Positions 31,385 to 41,409 are shown, counted from the first letter of the stretch. The stretch is DNA of 64,000 bases from Mycobacterium sp. DL592 (GCF_011694515.1 NZ_CP050192.1:2477301-2541300); one strand, 5' to 3'. Made by a program: numbers and translations. Notes: generated by a model not told the origin, from the letters alone.

Positions 31385-32500
31385 CTATCGAGTTTTGACC
31401 TCGACGAAGGGCGGCTTGACGACCTCACATTCGATCCCGCGGCCGCGGACGTCGACGGTCACCGTCGCACCGTCTTCAATGCCGGCTCCGGCGTCGATGA
31501 GGGCAAGGGCGATACCGACTTTCAGTGTCGGGGAGAACGTCCCCGACGTCGTCACGCCCACCGGCTCGGAGCCGTCGAGCACGGTGAGGTCGGGGCGCAG
31601 CACGCCGCGTCCGACGGCACGCAGGCCGCGCAGTAGCCGCCGCGGGCCGGCTTCTTTTTCGGCCAGCAGCGCGTGGCGGCCCCAGAACGCGTCCTTCTTC
31701 CAGCCGATGGCCCAGCCGCACCGCGCCTGCAGGGGCGAAATGTCCAGCGACAGTTCATGGCCGTGCAGCGGGTACCCCATCTCGGTGCGCAAGGTGTCGC
31801 GGGCACCGAGGCCGGCCAGCTGACCTCCGGCGTCGCCGACCGCCGCCACCAGGGCGTCGAACACCGTCGGCGAGGACGCCCACGGCGGCAGCAGCTCGTA
31901 GCCGTGCTCACCGGTGTAGCCGGTGCGGCAGACCCGTACCGGCACACCGGAGTACTCGGCGTCGGCATAGCCCATGTAGTCCATGTCGGTGGGCAGCCCC
32001 AGCGCGGCCAGCACCTCGGTGGACCGCGGGCCCTGGACCGCAAGGACCGCATACGAACGGTGCTCGTCGGTGACCGAAATACCATGCGGAGCAAGCTTTT
32101 TCAGCTCAGCAACCACGGCCGCGGTGTTAGCCGCGTTGGGCACCAGGAAGATCTCGTCGTCGCTGACGTAGTAGGCGATCAGGTCGTCGATCACCCCGCC
32201 GCTCTCGGTGCAGCACAGCGTGTACTGGGCTTTGCCGGGGCCGATGCGGCGCAGGTCGTTGGTCAGTGCGGAGTTCACGAACTCCGCGGCACCCGGGCCG
32301 ACGACGAGCGCCTTGCCCAGGTGGCTGACGTCGAACAGGCCGACCGCCTCCCTGGTGGCGGTGTGCTCACCCACGGTGCCCGCATAGGACACCGGCATGA
32401 GCCATCCGCCGAAGGGGGCGAAGGTGGCGCCCAGCTCGCGGTGCTGGGTCTCCAGGGGGCCGTGCAACAACTCCGATGTGTCGGTCACGGCCACCAACAT
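31385..32500 (-). CDS. gcvT: Aminomethyltransferase GcvT (glycine cleavage T protein)
   Basis: A 371-residue folate-dependent enzyme of the glycine cleavage system (Rv2211c). Typical segments are [32 protein letters not shown], the catalytic-region [29 protein letters not shown] and a [18 protein letters not shown] block. ATG 32500 ([10 protein letters not shown]) has GAGGTG upstream. The start is only 28 nt from that of the divergent pepB. Confidence 0.94.
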   Translation of the reverse strand: MLVAVTDTSELLHGPLETQHRELGATFAPFGGWLMPVSYAGTVGEHTATREAVGLFDVSHLGKALVVGPGAAEFVNSALTNDLRRIGPGKAQYTLCCTESGGVIDDLIAYYVSDDEIFLVPNAANTAAVVAELKKLAPHGISVTDEHRSYAVLAVQGPRSTEVLAALGLPTDMDYMGYADAEYSGVPVRVCRTGYTGEHGYELLPPWASSPTVFDALVAAVGDAGGQLAGLGARDTLRTEMGYPLHGHELSLDISPLQARCGWAIGWKKDAFWGRHALLAEKEAGPRRLLRGLRAVGRGVLRPDLTVLDGSEPVGVTTSGTFSPTLKVGIALALIDAGAGIEDGATVTVDVRGRGIECEVVKPPFVEVKTR

Positions 32501-32528
32501 TAATCGCACCTCGTTAGGGTGAATGCTC

Positions 32529-34055
32529 GTGAGCACCGAACCCGGATACCGAGCCCCCGTCGTCACCGTCGCCACCTCGCTGCCCAAGCGCGGGATCGGC
32601 TCAGCGGTGCTGGTCGTTCCCATCGTGACCGGCAGCGTGGCCGGCGGTGACGCCGACGGCAGTCCCAAGGTGGTGGGTGGCCCGTTCCTCGACGCCGAGG
32701 CGATCGGCGAGATCGAGGTGGCGCTTCGGGCGCTGGGTGCCAAGGGCGGCGCCGAGCAGGTGACCCGCCTGCATGTGCCGTCGCTTCCGGTGGGCAGCGT
32801 GCTGGCCGTCGGGCTGGGTTCCGTGCGTGACGAGTGGCCCGCCGAGGTGATCCGGCGCGCCTCGGGCGTGGCCGCGCGGTCGCTGGCGGGCGTCGAGTCG
32901 GTCATCACCACGCTGAGCGAGCTGCACCTGGAGGCCGCGGTCGAAGGCCTGATCCTCGGCGGCTACCGCTTCACCGAGTTCCGCAGCGCCAAGACCGCAC
33001 CCAAGGACGCCGCCCTTGCCAAGATCACCGCGCTGAGCACGGCCGCCGGTGCCAAGAAGGCGGCCGCCCGGGCCGCCGACATCGCCGCCGCCGTCAACAC
33101 CGCCCGCGACCTGGTGAACACCCCGCCCAGTCATCTGTTCCCCGCCGAGTTCGCCAAGCGCGCCAAGGCCCTTGGCGAGGCCGCCGGCCTGGAGGTCGAG
33201 GTGCTCGACGACAAGGCGCTGGCCAAGGCCGGTTACGGCGGCATCGTGGGCGTGGGCAAGGGCTCCTCGCGGCTGCCGCGGTTGGTGCGGCTGGCATACC
33301 GGGGCGGCAAGAAGAGCTCACCCAAGGTCGCATTGGTCGGCAAGGGTGTCACGTTCGACACCGGCGGCATCTCGATCAAGCCCGCCGCCTCGATGCACCA
33401 CATGACCTCCGACATGGGCGGCGCCGCGGCGGTGATCGCTACGGTCGTGCTGGCGGCGCGCCAGGAGCTTCCGATCGACGTGATCGCAACGGTGCCGATG
33501 GCCGAGAACATGCCGTCGTCGACAGCGCAGCGTCCCGGTGACGTGCTGACCCAGTACGGCGGGATCACCGTAGAGGTGCTCAACACCGACGCCGAGGGCC
33601 GGCTGATCCTGGCCGACGCCATCGTGCGGGCCTGCGAGGACAAGCCGGACTACCTGATCGAGACCTCCACGCTGACCGGTGCGCAGACCGTCGCGCTCGG
33701 CGCCCGCACGCCGGGCGTGATGGGCAGCGAGGAGTTCCGCGACCGGGTGGCCACCGTGTCACAGGCCGAGGGTGAGAACGCCTGGGCCATGCCCCTGCCC
33801 GAAGAACTCAAGGACGACCTGAAGTCGTCGGTGGCCGATCTGGCCAACGTCAGCTCACAGCGTTTCGCGGGCATGCTGGTGGCCGGGGTGTACCTGCGCG
33901 AGTTCGTCGCCGAGGGCGTCCAGTGGGCGCACATCGACATCGCCGGGCCGGCCTACAACACCTCGGGACCGTGGGGCTACACGCCCAAGGGCGGCACCGG
34001 TGTTCCGACGCGGACCATGTTCGCCGTCCTGGAAGACATCGCGAAGAACGGCTAA
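32529..34055 (+). CDS. pepB: Leucyl aminopeptidase PepB/PepA (M17)
   Basis: A 508-residue M17 metallopeptidase that removes N-terminal residues in the cytoplasm. The two-metal site motifs are [13 protein letters not shown] and the signature NTDAEGRL near residue 355; [12 protein letters not shown] lies between. GTG 32529 gives STEPGYRAP, the usual N-terminus, and puts GGGTGA at a proper distance; ATG 32523 is the alternative. In M. tuberculosis Rv2212, an adenylate cyclase, separates gcvT and pepB; it is absent here. Confidence 0.93.
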   Translation: MSTEPGYRAPVVTVATSLPKRGIGSAVLVVPIVTGSVAGGDADGSPKVVGGPFLDAEAIGEIEVALRALGAKGGAEQVTRLHVPSLPVGSVLAVGLGSVRDEWPAEVIRRASGVAARSLAGVESVITTLSELHLEAAVEGLILGGYRFTEFRSAKTAPKDAALAKITALSTAAGAKKAAARAADIAAAVNTARDLVNTPPSHLFPAEFAKRAKALGEAAGLEVEVLDDKALAKAGYGGIVGVGKGSSRLPRLVRLAYRGGKKSSPKVALVGKGVTFDTGGISIKPAASMHHMTSDMGGAAAVIATVVLAARQELPIDVIATVPMAENMPSSTAQRPGDVLTQYGGITVEVLNTDAEGRLILADAIVRACEDKPDYLIETSTLTGAQTVALGARTPGVMGSEEFRDRVATVSQAEGENAWAMPLPEELKDDLKSSVADLANVSSQRFAGMLVAGVYLREFVAEGVQWAHIDIAGPAYNTSGPWGYTPKGGTGVPTRTMFAVLEDIAKNG

Positions 34056-35800
34056 AGCACCTTGCCGCGGGCGGTGCTGCGCAGCGCCTGCGGCGCGATC
34101 CTCGAGACCCCGTAGAGCAGGTAGGCCTCGGGGGTGACGGGCCGGATCGGCTTGTTCTTCTTGACCGCGGACACGATGGCCGCTGCCACCTTGTCCGGGG
34201 TGTAACTGCGCAGCGCGAACATCTTCTCCAGCTGCGCGCGCCGGCCCGCGACGGTGTCGTGTTTGTCCTGCGGGGCGTGCATGGCGGTGGTGGACACGAT
34301 GTTGGTGTTGACGACGCCGGGGCAGATCGTCGTGAGACCTATTCCGGCCGAGTCGAGTTCGGCGCGCAGGCAGTCGCTGAACATGTACACCGCGGCTTTG
34401 GATGTGCAGTAGGCGTTGAGTGACTGCAGCGGCGCGTAGGCGGCCATCGAGGCGACGTTGACGATGTGGCCGCCGGTGCTGCGGTCGACGAGGCGGCGGG
34501 CGAAAGCACGGCAGCCGTTGACGACACCGCCGAGGTTGACGTCGAGGACCTTGTCGAACTGCTCGGCCGGGGTGTCCAGGAACGCACCGGCGACACCGAT
34601 GCCGGCGTTGTTGACGACAATGTCGGGCACCCCGTGGGCCGAGCACACCTCGTCGGCGAACCGTTCGACCGCCTCGGCGTCGGAGACGTCCAACGGGTAG
34701 GCGTGCACGGGCCCGCCGAGGGCGGCGATGAGCCCGGCGGTCTCCTTGAGGCCGGCTTCGTCGATGTCGCTGACGACGAGTTCGGCACCGTCGCGGGCGA
34801 AGGCCAGTGCGGTCTCGCGCCCGATGCCGCTGCCAGCACCGGTCACCGACACGAGCGTGTCGCCGAACTGTTTGCGCGGCCGGTCGACCTGGGCGCGCAG
34901 CAGGGTGCGGGCGGCCGGCTTGCCGTCGAGGTGGTCGGCGAGTTCGGTGACCGCGTCGGCCAGCACCTTGGGGTGCGAGAACGGCGCCCAGTGCCCGGCA
35001 CGGATGTCGCGCCGCCACAGCCGCGGCGCCCACCGCGGGGTGTCGTCGTAGACGTAGGGCCGCACGTAGGGATCGTCGAGGTTGACGATCAGCTGCACCG
35101 GGACGTCGATGTAGCGGTCGGTGCGGGCCCGGCGCAGCGACCGGAAGAAGTTGGCGCGGTATATCTTCATTCCGTTGGCGGCGTCGGTGACGTAGGTGGC
35201 GCCATCGTGCACCTGCGCCGCGGGGATCCCCCGGATCATCAAGTGCCGCAGTCGTTTTGCCCCGACGCGCATCAGCGCAGGCGCCAGGACCGGCACGGAG
35301 AAGCCCGCCATGTAGCTGAGGTGGCCGGCCTGGGAAAGCGCGCGGGAGAACCGCTTTGGCCGATACGGCCGCTTGAGGCCGTCGCGCACGTAGCGGCTGA
35401 AGTGGTCGGCACATGGGCCCGACACCGACGTGAACGAGGCCACCCGGTCGGCGGCACCGGGTCTGGACAGGTACTCCCACATGCCTGCCGAACCCCAGTC
35501 GTGGGCCAGCACGTGCACCCGCTCCGTGGGGCTGAGCTCGGCGACGACGGCCGCGAAGTCGTCGGCGAAGTTCGGCATCGTGTACGACGACGCCTTCTGC
35601 GGCGCCGACGACGCCCCGGCCCCGCGGTTGTCGTAGCGGATGATGCGGAATTTCTGCTCGAGCAGGGGCATCACCCCGTCCCACAGCACGTGCGAGTCCG
35701 GCCAGCCGTGCACCAGCACGACGGTCGGGCCCTCTGGATTACCTTCTTCGTAGACCGCGATGCGAGTCCCGTCAGTGCTGTCGACGAAGCGCGTGGGCAT
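34052..35800 (-). CDS. ephD: EphD: epoxide hydrolase-SDR fusion
   Basis: A 582-residue two-domain protein. The N-terminal alpha/beta-hydrolase (about 1-290) has the oxyanion HGWPDS, nucleophile elbow AHDWGS (Asp nucleophile) and a late His in AGHWAPFS. The C-terminal SDR (about 310-580) has [14 protein letters not shown] and YCTSK. In mycobacteria EphD acts on epoxy- and oxygenated mycolic acids. ATG 35800 has GGGAGGGG upstream. The stop overlaps that of pepB in CTAA. Confidence 0.93.
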   Translation of the reverse strand: MPTRFVDSTDGTRIAVYEEGNPEGPTVVLVHGWPDSHVLWDGVMPLLEQKFRIIRYDNRGAGASSAPQKASSYTMPNFADDFAAVVAELSPTERVHVLAHDWGSAGMWEYLSRPGAADRVASFTSVSGPCADHFSRYVRDGLKRPYRPKRFSRALSQAGHLSYMAGFSVPVLAPALMRVGAKRLRHLMIRGIPAAQVHDGATYVTDAANGMKIYRANFFRSLRRARTDRYIDVPVQLIVNLDDPYVRPYVYDDTPRWAPRLWRRDIRAGHWAPFSHPKVLADAVTELADHLDGKPAARTLLRAQVDRPRKQFGDTLVSVTGAGSGIGRETALAFARDGAELVVSDIDEAGLKETAGLIAALGGPVHAYPLDVSDAEAVERFADEVCSAHGVPDIVVNNAGIGVAGAFLDTPAEQFDKVLDVNLGGVVNGCRAFARRLVDRSTGGHIVNVASMAAYAPLQSLNAYCTSKAAVYMFSDCLRAELDSAGIGLTTICPGVVNTNIVSTTAMHAPQDKHDTVAGRRAQLEKMFALRSYTPDKVAAAIVSAVKKNKPIRPVTPEAYLLYGVSRIAPQALRSTARGKVL

Positions 35801-35903
35801 CAGACCCCTCCCGAGAGGATTACCTGTAACGGCCAGTAGCTCATACCGTTGGTACCGAACAACTTTGACCCTGCCCGCCGCGACGAGCCGCTGTCAAGAC
35901 ACC

Positions 35904-36248
35904 TCAGCGTTCGCCGAGTTCGTCCCGCAGTGCCCGGCGGCGCTCGATGCGGCGCTTGGCGTCATAGTTGCGCATGCGCTGTGGGTAGCCCACTTTCTGC
36001 ACGTCGTAGACCGGAATCCGCAGCTGTTCGCCGAGGCGTCGCGCTCCGGCGGGACCGCCGGTCGGCCTGCGTGTCCACTCCCCGTCCGCGGCCACCAGCA
36101 CCACGGTCATCGGTGTGACGCTGGTTTGGGGCTCGACGAAGGCTTCCACTCCGGTGCGTTGGGCGGCCCACTCCCGCAGGTGTTTCTGGTCGGCTGCCGA
36201 CCCTGACACGCTGCGGCGGCCGGATCGGAACCTGTCGAACAACCCCAA
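35904..36248 (-). CDS. Small basic protein of unknown function
   Basis: A 114-residue soluble protein, starting at TTG 36248 (GLFDRFRSG) with AAAGGAG about 11 nt upstream. The middle contains VTPMTVVLVAADGEWTRRP and RIPVYDVQKVGYPQRMRNYD; the C-terminus is strongly basic (AKRRIERRRALRDEL). I do not recognise a catalytic motif. It is divergent from dlaT across about 140 bp and follows ephD on the same strand. Confidence 0.7.
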   Translation of the reverse strand: MGLFDRFRSGRRSVSGSAADQKHLREWAAQRTGVEAFVEPQTSVTPMTVVLVAADGEWTRRPTGGPAGARRLGEQLRIPVYDVQKVGYPQRMRNYDAKRRIERRRALRDELGER

Positions 36249-36390
36249 CTTCGGCTGAACTCCTTTCAACGGGCTTTCTTCGATGGTGCCAGAGAAAAAA
36301 CATGCTTCGCCCTGAGTGCGTGCCAGTGGCCCGGTGATGACAGGATGGACATAGACCCGCACGCCTGACCGTTCGAGGGAGTCATCACCT

Positions 36391-37083
36391 ATGGCCGTCT
36401 CCGTCCAGATGCCCGCACTCGGTGAAAGCGTCACCGAAGGGACCGTCACCCGCTGGCTCAAGCAAGAGGGCGACACCGTCGAGGTCGACGAGCCACTGCT
36501 GGAGGTGTCCACCGACAAGGTCGACACCGAGATCCCCTCGCCCGCCTCGGGTGTGCTGACCAAGATCGTCGCCCAGGAAGACGACACGGTCGAGGTCGGC
36601 GGCGAGCTGGCGGTCATCGGCGAAGCAGGCGAAGCGGCCGCGTCCGCTCCGGCGCCGGCCGAGCAGGAGAAGCCCGCCGAGGAGCCGGCCGCTGCGCCCG
36701 CGCCTGCGGCCGAGGAGACCGAACCCGAACCGACACCCAAGCCCGAAGCCGCACCGCAGCCGGCAGCACAGTCGTCGGGATCCTCGACACCGGTGCTGAT
36801 GCCCGAGCTTGGCGAGTCGGTCACCGAGGGCACCGTGACGCGCTGGCTCAAGAAGGTCGGCGACGCTGTCGCCGTCGACGAGCCGCTGGTGGAGGTGTCC
36901 ACCGACAAGGTCGACACCGAGATCCCCTCGCCGGTGGCCGGCACGCTGATCGAGATCACCGCCGAGGAGGACGTGACCGTCGCCGTCGGCGGCGAGCTGG
37001 CCAAGATCGGTGACGCCGGCGCCTGTACGAGCCTCCATCGTCATGCCGGACAGAACTACGGCAATGCTCGTGTGCGTCAATAA
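36391..37083 (+). pseudogene. dlaT: dlaT truncated after its second lipoyl domain
   Basis: The N-terminus of the 2-oxoacid dehydrogenase E2 subunit DlaT. Two lipoyl domains are intact, each with the lipoylated Lys in [14 protein letters not shown], joined by a Pro/Ala/Glu-rich linker. After [11 protein letters not shown] (about 37020) similarity ends, and 20 unrelated residues run to TAA at 37083. The second linker, E1/E3-binding domain and catalytic domain with HxxxDG (about 350 residues) are absent. DlaT is the E2 of pyruvate dehydrogenase and part of the peroxynitrite reductase, so the product could at most be a free lipoyl carrier. The lipB-lipA genes expected downstream are also missing. 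Confidence 0.88.
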
Positions 37084-37084
37084 A

Positions 37085-37102
37085 ACTGGAACGTGTTGCA
37101 GT
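37085..37102. promoter_or_regulatory. KstR-type palindrome
   Basis: ACTGGAACGTGTTGCAGT is an 18-bp palindrome with one mismatch, and its core (37087-37100) fits TnnAACnnGTTnnA, the consensus of the cholesterol-catabolism repressor KstR. It lies just past the dlaT break and 235 bp before the SDR gene. The original target may have been a gene lost at the break. Confidence 0.5.
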
Positions 37103-37336
37103 GGCGTGTTGGCAGAGTAGTGCACTTAACGCTCGTCTGGAAGCAGTTCTCGCGAATCGAGACCATGGGCGGGTCGCGATGCCGGAGGGGTTGCCACGGT
37201 CGCCCAGTGGACCGCACAAACAGGACCCGTGGCAGGGCGCTCCCACCCAGTGGGATGCCCCTCACCGGGACCCGAACCTGTCCCACAATGATCGAGCGTC
37301 ATCGCCAATCGACCCGGAAATCAGGAGCAGTTCGCC
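37103..37336. other. Intergenic segment after the dlaT break
   Basis: About 230 bp between the KstR-type box and the SDR start. I see no convincing gene; short open frames on either strand lack ribosome-binding sites and recognisable sequence. AGGAG near 37323 is the ribosome-binding site of the SDR. The segment may be a remnant of a gene from the other side of the rearrangement. Confidence 0.5.
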
Positions 37337-38143
37337 ATGGCCAGCAGTCAGCGTTACTCCGACCGCCGCGTTCTCGTCACCGGTGGCGGATCGGGCATCG
37401 GCCAAGCTGTCGTCCTGCGCATCCTCGACGAGGGCGGCCAGGTCGTTGCGGCCGATATCAGCGAATCCGGCCTGAAGGACACCACCGCCAAGGCCGGCGA
37501 TTTCGCCGCCCGGTTGTCCACGGTCGTGGTGGACGTGAGTAGTGAGGACTCGGTTCGATCCGGTGTCGGCGAAGCGATCGCCACACTCGGCGGCCTGGAC
37601 ACCCTGGTCAACGTGGCCGGCATCCTGCGGTCGGCACATTTCGAGCAGACGTCGCTGGCCGATTTCGAGCAGGTGCTGCGGGTCAACCTCGTCGGCACAT
37701 TTCTGGTCACCCGGGAGGCGTTGCCGGCACTGCGCGCTGGTGTCGCACCGGCGGTGGTCAACTTCAGCTCGACCTCGGCAACCTTCGCCCACCCTTATAT
37801 GTCTGCCTATGCCGCCTCAAAGGGTGGCGTCCAGGCGATGACCCATGCGCTGGCCGCCGAGTTCGCCAAGGACGGCATCCGCTTCAACTCCGTGCAGCCG
37901 GGCTCGATCTCGTCCGGCATGACCGACGGCACCGGCGAATCGAAGCAGAGCGTCGGCCCGGGACTGCCCGAGGACGTCAACTACAAATTGTTCGCCAGGG
38001 TTGCCCCGCTGTTGCCGTTGCCCGAAGGCGCGATCTTCGCCAATCCTGACGCTGTCGCCGCAGTCGTCGCGATGCTCGGCAGCCCCGACGCCTTCTTCGT
38101 CTCGGGTACCGAGGTGCGCGTCGACGGCGGCGCCCACATGTGA
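37337..38143 (+). CDS. SDR-family NAD(P)-dependent oxidoreductase
   Basis: A 268-residue classical short-chain dehydrogenase. The cofactor motif TGGGSGIG is at residues 15-22, NVAGIL near 94, the catalytic Ser region FSSTSA and YAASKGG near 160. Substrate unknown; the nearby KstR-type box and acyl-CoA dehydrogenase suggest lipid or sterol catabolism, but this is weak. ATG 37337 has AGGAG upstream. It ends one base before the convergent TetR gene. Confidence 0.9.
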   Translation: MASSQRYSDRRVLVTGGGSGIGQAVVLRILDEGGQVVAADISESGLKDTTAKAGDFAARLSTVVVDVSSEDSVRSGVGEAIATLGGLDTLVNVAGILRSAHFEQTSLADFEQVLRVNLVGTFLVTREALPALRAGVAPAVVNFSSTSATFAHPYMSAYAASKGGVQAMTHALAAEFAKDGIRFNSVQPGSISSGMTDGTGESKQSVGPGLPEDVNYKLFARVAPLLPLPEGAIFANPDAVAAVVAMLGSPDAFFVSGTEVRVDGGAHM

Positions 38144-38144
38144 C

Positions 38145-38723
38145 TCAGGCGCTGATGCCTGCGGTCAAGATGGCGGCCAGCTCCCGGTAGGCCGCGGCAT
38201 CGTCCAGGCCCGTTGCGGCGCGCACCGTCCCCTGCTGGATCCGCACCATCGCGGCCGCGGCGAGATCGGCGGCATACGCGGCATGCACGTCGCGGAACTC
38301 CCCCGCAGCGACCCCGTCGGCGATTAGCTCCCCCACCCGGCGAGCCGCGATCGTGGTGTTCTGCTCGTAGACCGCACGGGCCGGCCCGAACGCGTCCAGG
38401 TCGGCCATGAACCGATCGGAGGCTGCCTCCAGGGCCGCTCCGACCGCGGTCAGGTAGGCGGTGATCCGGTCCCGTGCACCCGCCACGCCGGCGACTCGCT
38501 TCTCCACATCGTCGGTGGCCCGCCGGAAAAAGTGCACGGTCACCGCGTGAACCAGTTGTTCCTTACTTCCGGCGAGCGTGTACAGCGTGCCCTTCGAACA
38601 GTGCAGGCGCGAAGCGATGTCCTCCAGGGTGAGGTGGGCGAACCCCTCGGCGAGAAACAGCCGTAGCAGTGCGTCGAACAGCTCGCTGCGGCGTTTGGTG
38701 CCGAAGTCCGGTCGGGTGGCCAT
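38145..38723 (-). CDS. TetR-family regulator
   Basis: A 192-residue repressor. The N-terminal helix-turn-helix (LTLEDIASRLHCSKGTLYTLAGSKEQLV) is at about residues 33-60, followed by an all-helical ligand domain. ATG 38723 is 6 nt after TACTAT on the reverse strand, giving a leaderless transcript. It is divergent from the acyl-CoA dehydrogenase with an AGTACT-rich operator region between them, so control of itself and of that gene is expected. Confidence 0.9.
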   Translation of the reverse strand: MATRPDFGTKRRSELFDALLRLFLAEGFAHLTLEDIASRLHCSKGTLYTLAGSKEQLVHAVTVHFFRRATDDVEKRVAGVAGARDRITAYLTAVGAALEAASDRFMADLDAFGPARAVYEQNTTIAARRVGELIADGVAAGEFRDVHAAYAADLAAAAMVRIQQGTVRAATGLDDAAAYRELAAILTAGISA

Positions 38724-38729
38724 CACCGT

Positions 38730-38771
38730 ATAGTACTGAAAGTCATAACAAAGTACTGTTTCTGGTACTAG
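38730..38771. promoter_or_regulatory. AGTACT-rich operator between TetR and acyl-CoA dehydrogenase
   Basis: AGTACTG occurs at 38732-38738 and 38752-38758, 20 bp apart (two helical turns). AGTAC-8 nt-GTACT forms an inverted repeat at 38752-38769. The reverse -10 element TACTAT (38735-38730) overlaps the first copy, so a bound TetR dimer would block its own promoter. Confidence 0.55.
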
Positions 38772-38785
38772 CAGAGAGGCCGCAG

Positions 38786-39931
38786 ATGCCCGTCGACCGA
38801 CTCCTTCCGACTCAGGACGCCGCTGATCTCATCGAGCTCACCCGCGACATCGCCGACAAGATCCTCTCCCCGATCGTCGACGAACACGAGCGCTCGGAGA
38901 CCTATCCGGACGGCGTGTTCGCGAAGCTCGGAGCCGCCGGGCTGTTGAGCCTGACGCAGCCTGAGGAGTGGGGCGGGGGCGCTCAGCCCTACGAGGTGTA
39001 TCTGCAGGTACTCGAAGAACTCGCGGCGCGGTGGGCAGCCGTGGCCGTCGCGGTCAGCGTGCACAGTCTGTCCTGCCATCCGCTGCTGGCCTTCGGCACC
39101 GAGGAGCAGAAACAGCGCTGGCTGCCCGGGATGTTGTCCGGCGATCAGATCGGTGCGTACAGCCTGTCCGAACCGCAGGCCGGTTCCGACGCCGCCGCAC
39201 TGCGGTGCGCCGCAGTGCCTGTCGGGGACAACTACGTCGTCAACGGTTCGAAGGCGTGGATCACCCACGGCGGGCGCGCTGACTTCTACAACCTGTTCGC
39301 CCGCACCGGGGAGGGCTCCTCCAAGGGCATCAGCTGCTTCCTGGTTCCCGGCGACCAGCCGGGCCTGAGCTTCGGCAAGCCCGAGGAGAAGATGGGGCTG
39401 GCCGCGGTGCCCACCACCTCGGCGTTCTACGACAACGCCGAGATCGGGGCCGACCGCAGGATCGGCGCCGAGGGCCAGGGCCTGCAGATCGCGTTCAGCG
39501 CACTGGATGCCGGCCGGCTTGGTATCGCCGCCGTCGCGGTCGGTATCGCACAGGCCGCCCTCGACGAAGCCTGCGCCTACGCCAACGACCGAACGACGTT
39601 CGGCCGCAAGATCATCGACCATCAAGGCCTCGGCTTCCTGCTGGCCGACATGGCCGCCGCCGTGGCAAGCGCCCGGGCCACCTATCTCGACGCAGCCCGG
39701 CGCCGCGACGCCGGCCAGCCGTACTCGCAACCCGCGAGCATCGCCAAGCTGGTCGCCACTGACGCCGCCATGAAGGTCACCACCGACGCGGTCCAGGTGC
39801 TCGGCGGCGTCGGGTACACCCGCGACTACCGGGTGGAGCGCTACATGCGGGAAGCCAAGATCACGCAGATCTTCGAGGGAACCAACCAGATCCAGCGATT
39901 GGTTATCGCACGCGGGCTCGCGGCGGTCTGA
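38786..39931 (+). CDS. Acyl-CoA dehydrogenase
   Basis: A 381-residue FAD enzyme that oxidises acyl-CoA at the alpha-beta bond. The signatures YSLSEPQAGSDAAAL and QVLGGVGYTRDYRVERYMREAKI are present, with the catalytic Glu in IFEGTNQIQRL, the short/branched-chain position. ATG 38786 follows GAGAGGCC. Probably under the divergent TetR regulator. The substrate cannot be read from sequence. Confidence 0.92.
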   Translation: MPVDRLLPTQDAADLIELTRDIADKILSPIVDEHERSETYPDGVFAKLGAAGLLSLTQPEEWGGGAQPYEVYLQVLEELAARWAAVAVAVSVHSLSCHPLLAFGTEEQKQRWLPGMLSGDQIGAYSLSEPQAGSDAAALRCAAVPVGDNYVVNGSKAWITHGGRADFYNLFARTGEGSSKGISCFLVPGDQPGLSFGKPEEKMGLAAVPTTSAFYDNAEIGADRRIGAEGQGLQIAFSALDAGRLGIAAVAVGIAQAALDEACAYANDRTTFGRKIIDHQGLGFLLADMAAAVASARATYLDAARRRDAGQPYSQPASIAKLVATDAAMKVTTDAVQVLGGVGYTRDYRVERYMREAKITQIFEGTNQIQRLVIARGLAAV

Positions 39932-40143
39932 ACCGGGTTAAGATCCGTCCATCGACACCGGAGACCGGTGCCGTCCGACGGAAAGCCGCGCCCCTACCGG
40001 GGGTCTGACGAGGGATTCCATCGAAAAAATCCAACTTCGTTGCGGAATCGGTTGCGCGCAGCCCGCAAATCCGCGATCGTTTAGCCACGGGAGCCGATGC
40101 ATCGCCATGTCTGTCGGCCGACGGGATTGAAGGAGGACGGGCC
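39932..40143 (+). other. Structured leader region before the polyamine-type transporter
   Basis: About 210 bp without a gene. TCCGTC (39944-39949) pairs with GACGGA (39977-39982) around a perfect CACCGG-AGA-CCGGTG hairpin (39956-39970); a CCCC-TACC-GGGG hairpin follows at 39991-40002. An AT-rich A6 tract is at 40024-40029, and AAGGAGG (40130-40136) is the potA ribosome-binding site. It may be a regulated 5' leader or the terminator zone of the preceding gene; I match it to no known riboswitch. Confidence 0.4.
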
Positions 40144-41340
40144 CTGACCGATACCGGCGCCACCGCCACCGAACAGACCACCGGAGCACCCGGAACCAAG
40201 CGAGCCGACGGCAAACCCGTGATCGAGATCGATCACGTCGTCAAACGGTTCGACGACTACATCGCCGTAGACGATGCCGACTTCGCCATCGGGGCCGGCG
40301 AATTCTTCTCGATGCTGGGCCCGTCGGGCTGCGGCAAGACCACCACCTTGCGCATGATCGCGGGCTTCGAGACCCCCACCGAGGGTGCGATCCGCCTGGA
40401 GGGCGTCGACGTCTCGCGGACGCCGCCCAACAAACGCAACGTCAACACGGTTTTCCAGCACTATGCGCTGTTCCCCCACATGACTGTGTGGGACAACGTC
40501 GCCTACGGGCCACGCAGTCAAAAGAAAGACAAGGCCACCGTCAAGAAGAGCGTCGACGAGATGCTCGAGGTGGTTCGGCTGACCGACTTCGCACAGCGCA
40601 AACCCTCGCAGCTGTCCGGTGGCCAGCAGCAGCGGGTCGCGCTGGCCAGGGCGCTGGTGAACTACCCGAGCGCACTGCTGCTCGACGAACCCCTGGGCGC
40701 ACTCGACCTCAAACTGCGCCACGTCATGCAGTTCGAACTCAAGCGCATCCAGCGCGAGGTCGGCATCACGTTCGTGTACGTGACGCACGACCAGGAGGAA
40801 GCGCTCACCATGAGCGACCGCATCGCGGTCATGAACCAGGGCAAGGTCGAACAGATCGGCACCCCCACCGAGATCTACGACCGGCCCGCCACGGTGTTCG
40901 TGGCCGGATTCATCGGTCAGGCCAATCTGTGGCACGGCCGCCAGACCGGTCGCGCCAACCGCGACTACGTCGAGGTCGAGGTCCTGGGCAGCACGCTTCG
41001 CGCCAAGCCGGGCGACACCCATATCGAGCCGGGTGGCCAGGCCACCCTGATGGTTCGCCCCGAACGGGTGCGGGTGGCCATGGAACGTCTGACCGGTGAC
41101 GTCGCGGCGGTGCCCGCCAAGGTGGTCGACCTGACCTTCCAGGGACCGGTCCTGCGCCTGTCGCTTGCCGCCGACGACGGCTCCCCCATCGTCGCCCACG
41201 TCGGGCCCGAGCAGAACCTGCCGATGCTGCGGCCCGGGGACGATGTCTACGTCGGCTGGTCCCCCGACGCCTCGCTGGTACTGCCGGCCGCCGACATCCC
41301 GACCACCGAAGATCTCGAAGAGATGCTCGACGACTCCTAG
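40144..41340 (+). CDS. potA: Polyamine-type ABC transporter ATP-binding protein PotA
   Basis: A 398-residue ATPase. Walker [11 protein letters not shown], signature LSGGQQQRV, Walker [12 protein letters not shown] and a TOBE regulatory domain in the last 110 residues match PotA/FbpC-type importers. The preferred start is CTG 40144: it is 7 nt after a perfect AAGGAGG, and the first 25 codons read as a normal N-terminal extension. GTG 40219, at the start of the conserved domain, has no ribosome-binding site. First gene of potA-D-B-C. Confidence 0.9.
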   Translation: MTDTGATATEQTTGAPGTKRADGKPVIEIDHVVKRFDDYIAVDDADFAIGAGEFFSMLGPSGCGKTTTLRMIAGFETPTEGAIRLEGVDVSRTPPNKRNVNTVFQHYALFPHMTVWDNVAYGPRSQKKDKATVKKSVDEMLEVVRLTDFAQRKPSQLSGGQQQRVALARALVNYPSALLLDEPLGALDLKLRHVMQFELKRIQREVGITFVYVTHDQEEALTMSDRIAVMNQGKVEQIGTPTEIYDRPATVFVAGFIGQANLWHGRQTGRANRDYVEVEVLGSTLRAKPGDTHIEPGGQATLMVRPERVRVAMERLTGDVAAVPAKVVDLTFQGPVLRLSLAADDGSPIVAHVGPEQNLPMLRPGDDVYVGWSPDASLVLPAADIPTTEDLEEMLDDS

Positions 41341-41409
41341 GCCGCCGCGCACCGACCCGCCAACCTCCACTCACCAGTCGCACTTCCCTTACGAAAGGCA
41401 TTACGGCAC

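Noticed and set aside
37093..37336. Small forward gene between the dlaT break and the SDR
   Set aside because: Frames overlap into the SDR or end early, lack ribosome-binding sites and show no recognisable domain.
39932..40143. Known riboswitch (guanidine, c-di-AMP, cobalamin)
   Set aside because: Conserved core sequences of these classes are not found; kept only as an unassigned structured leader.
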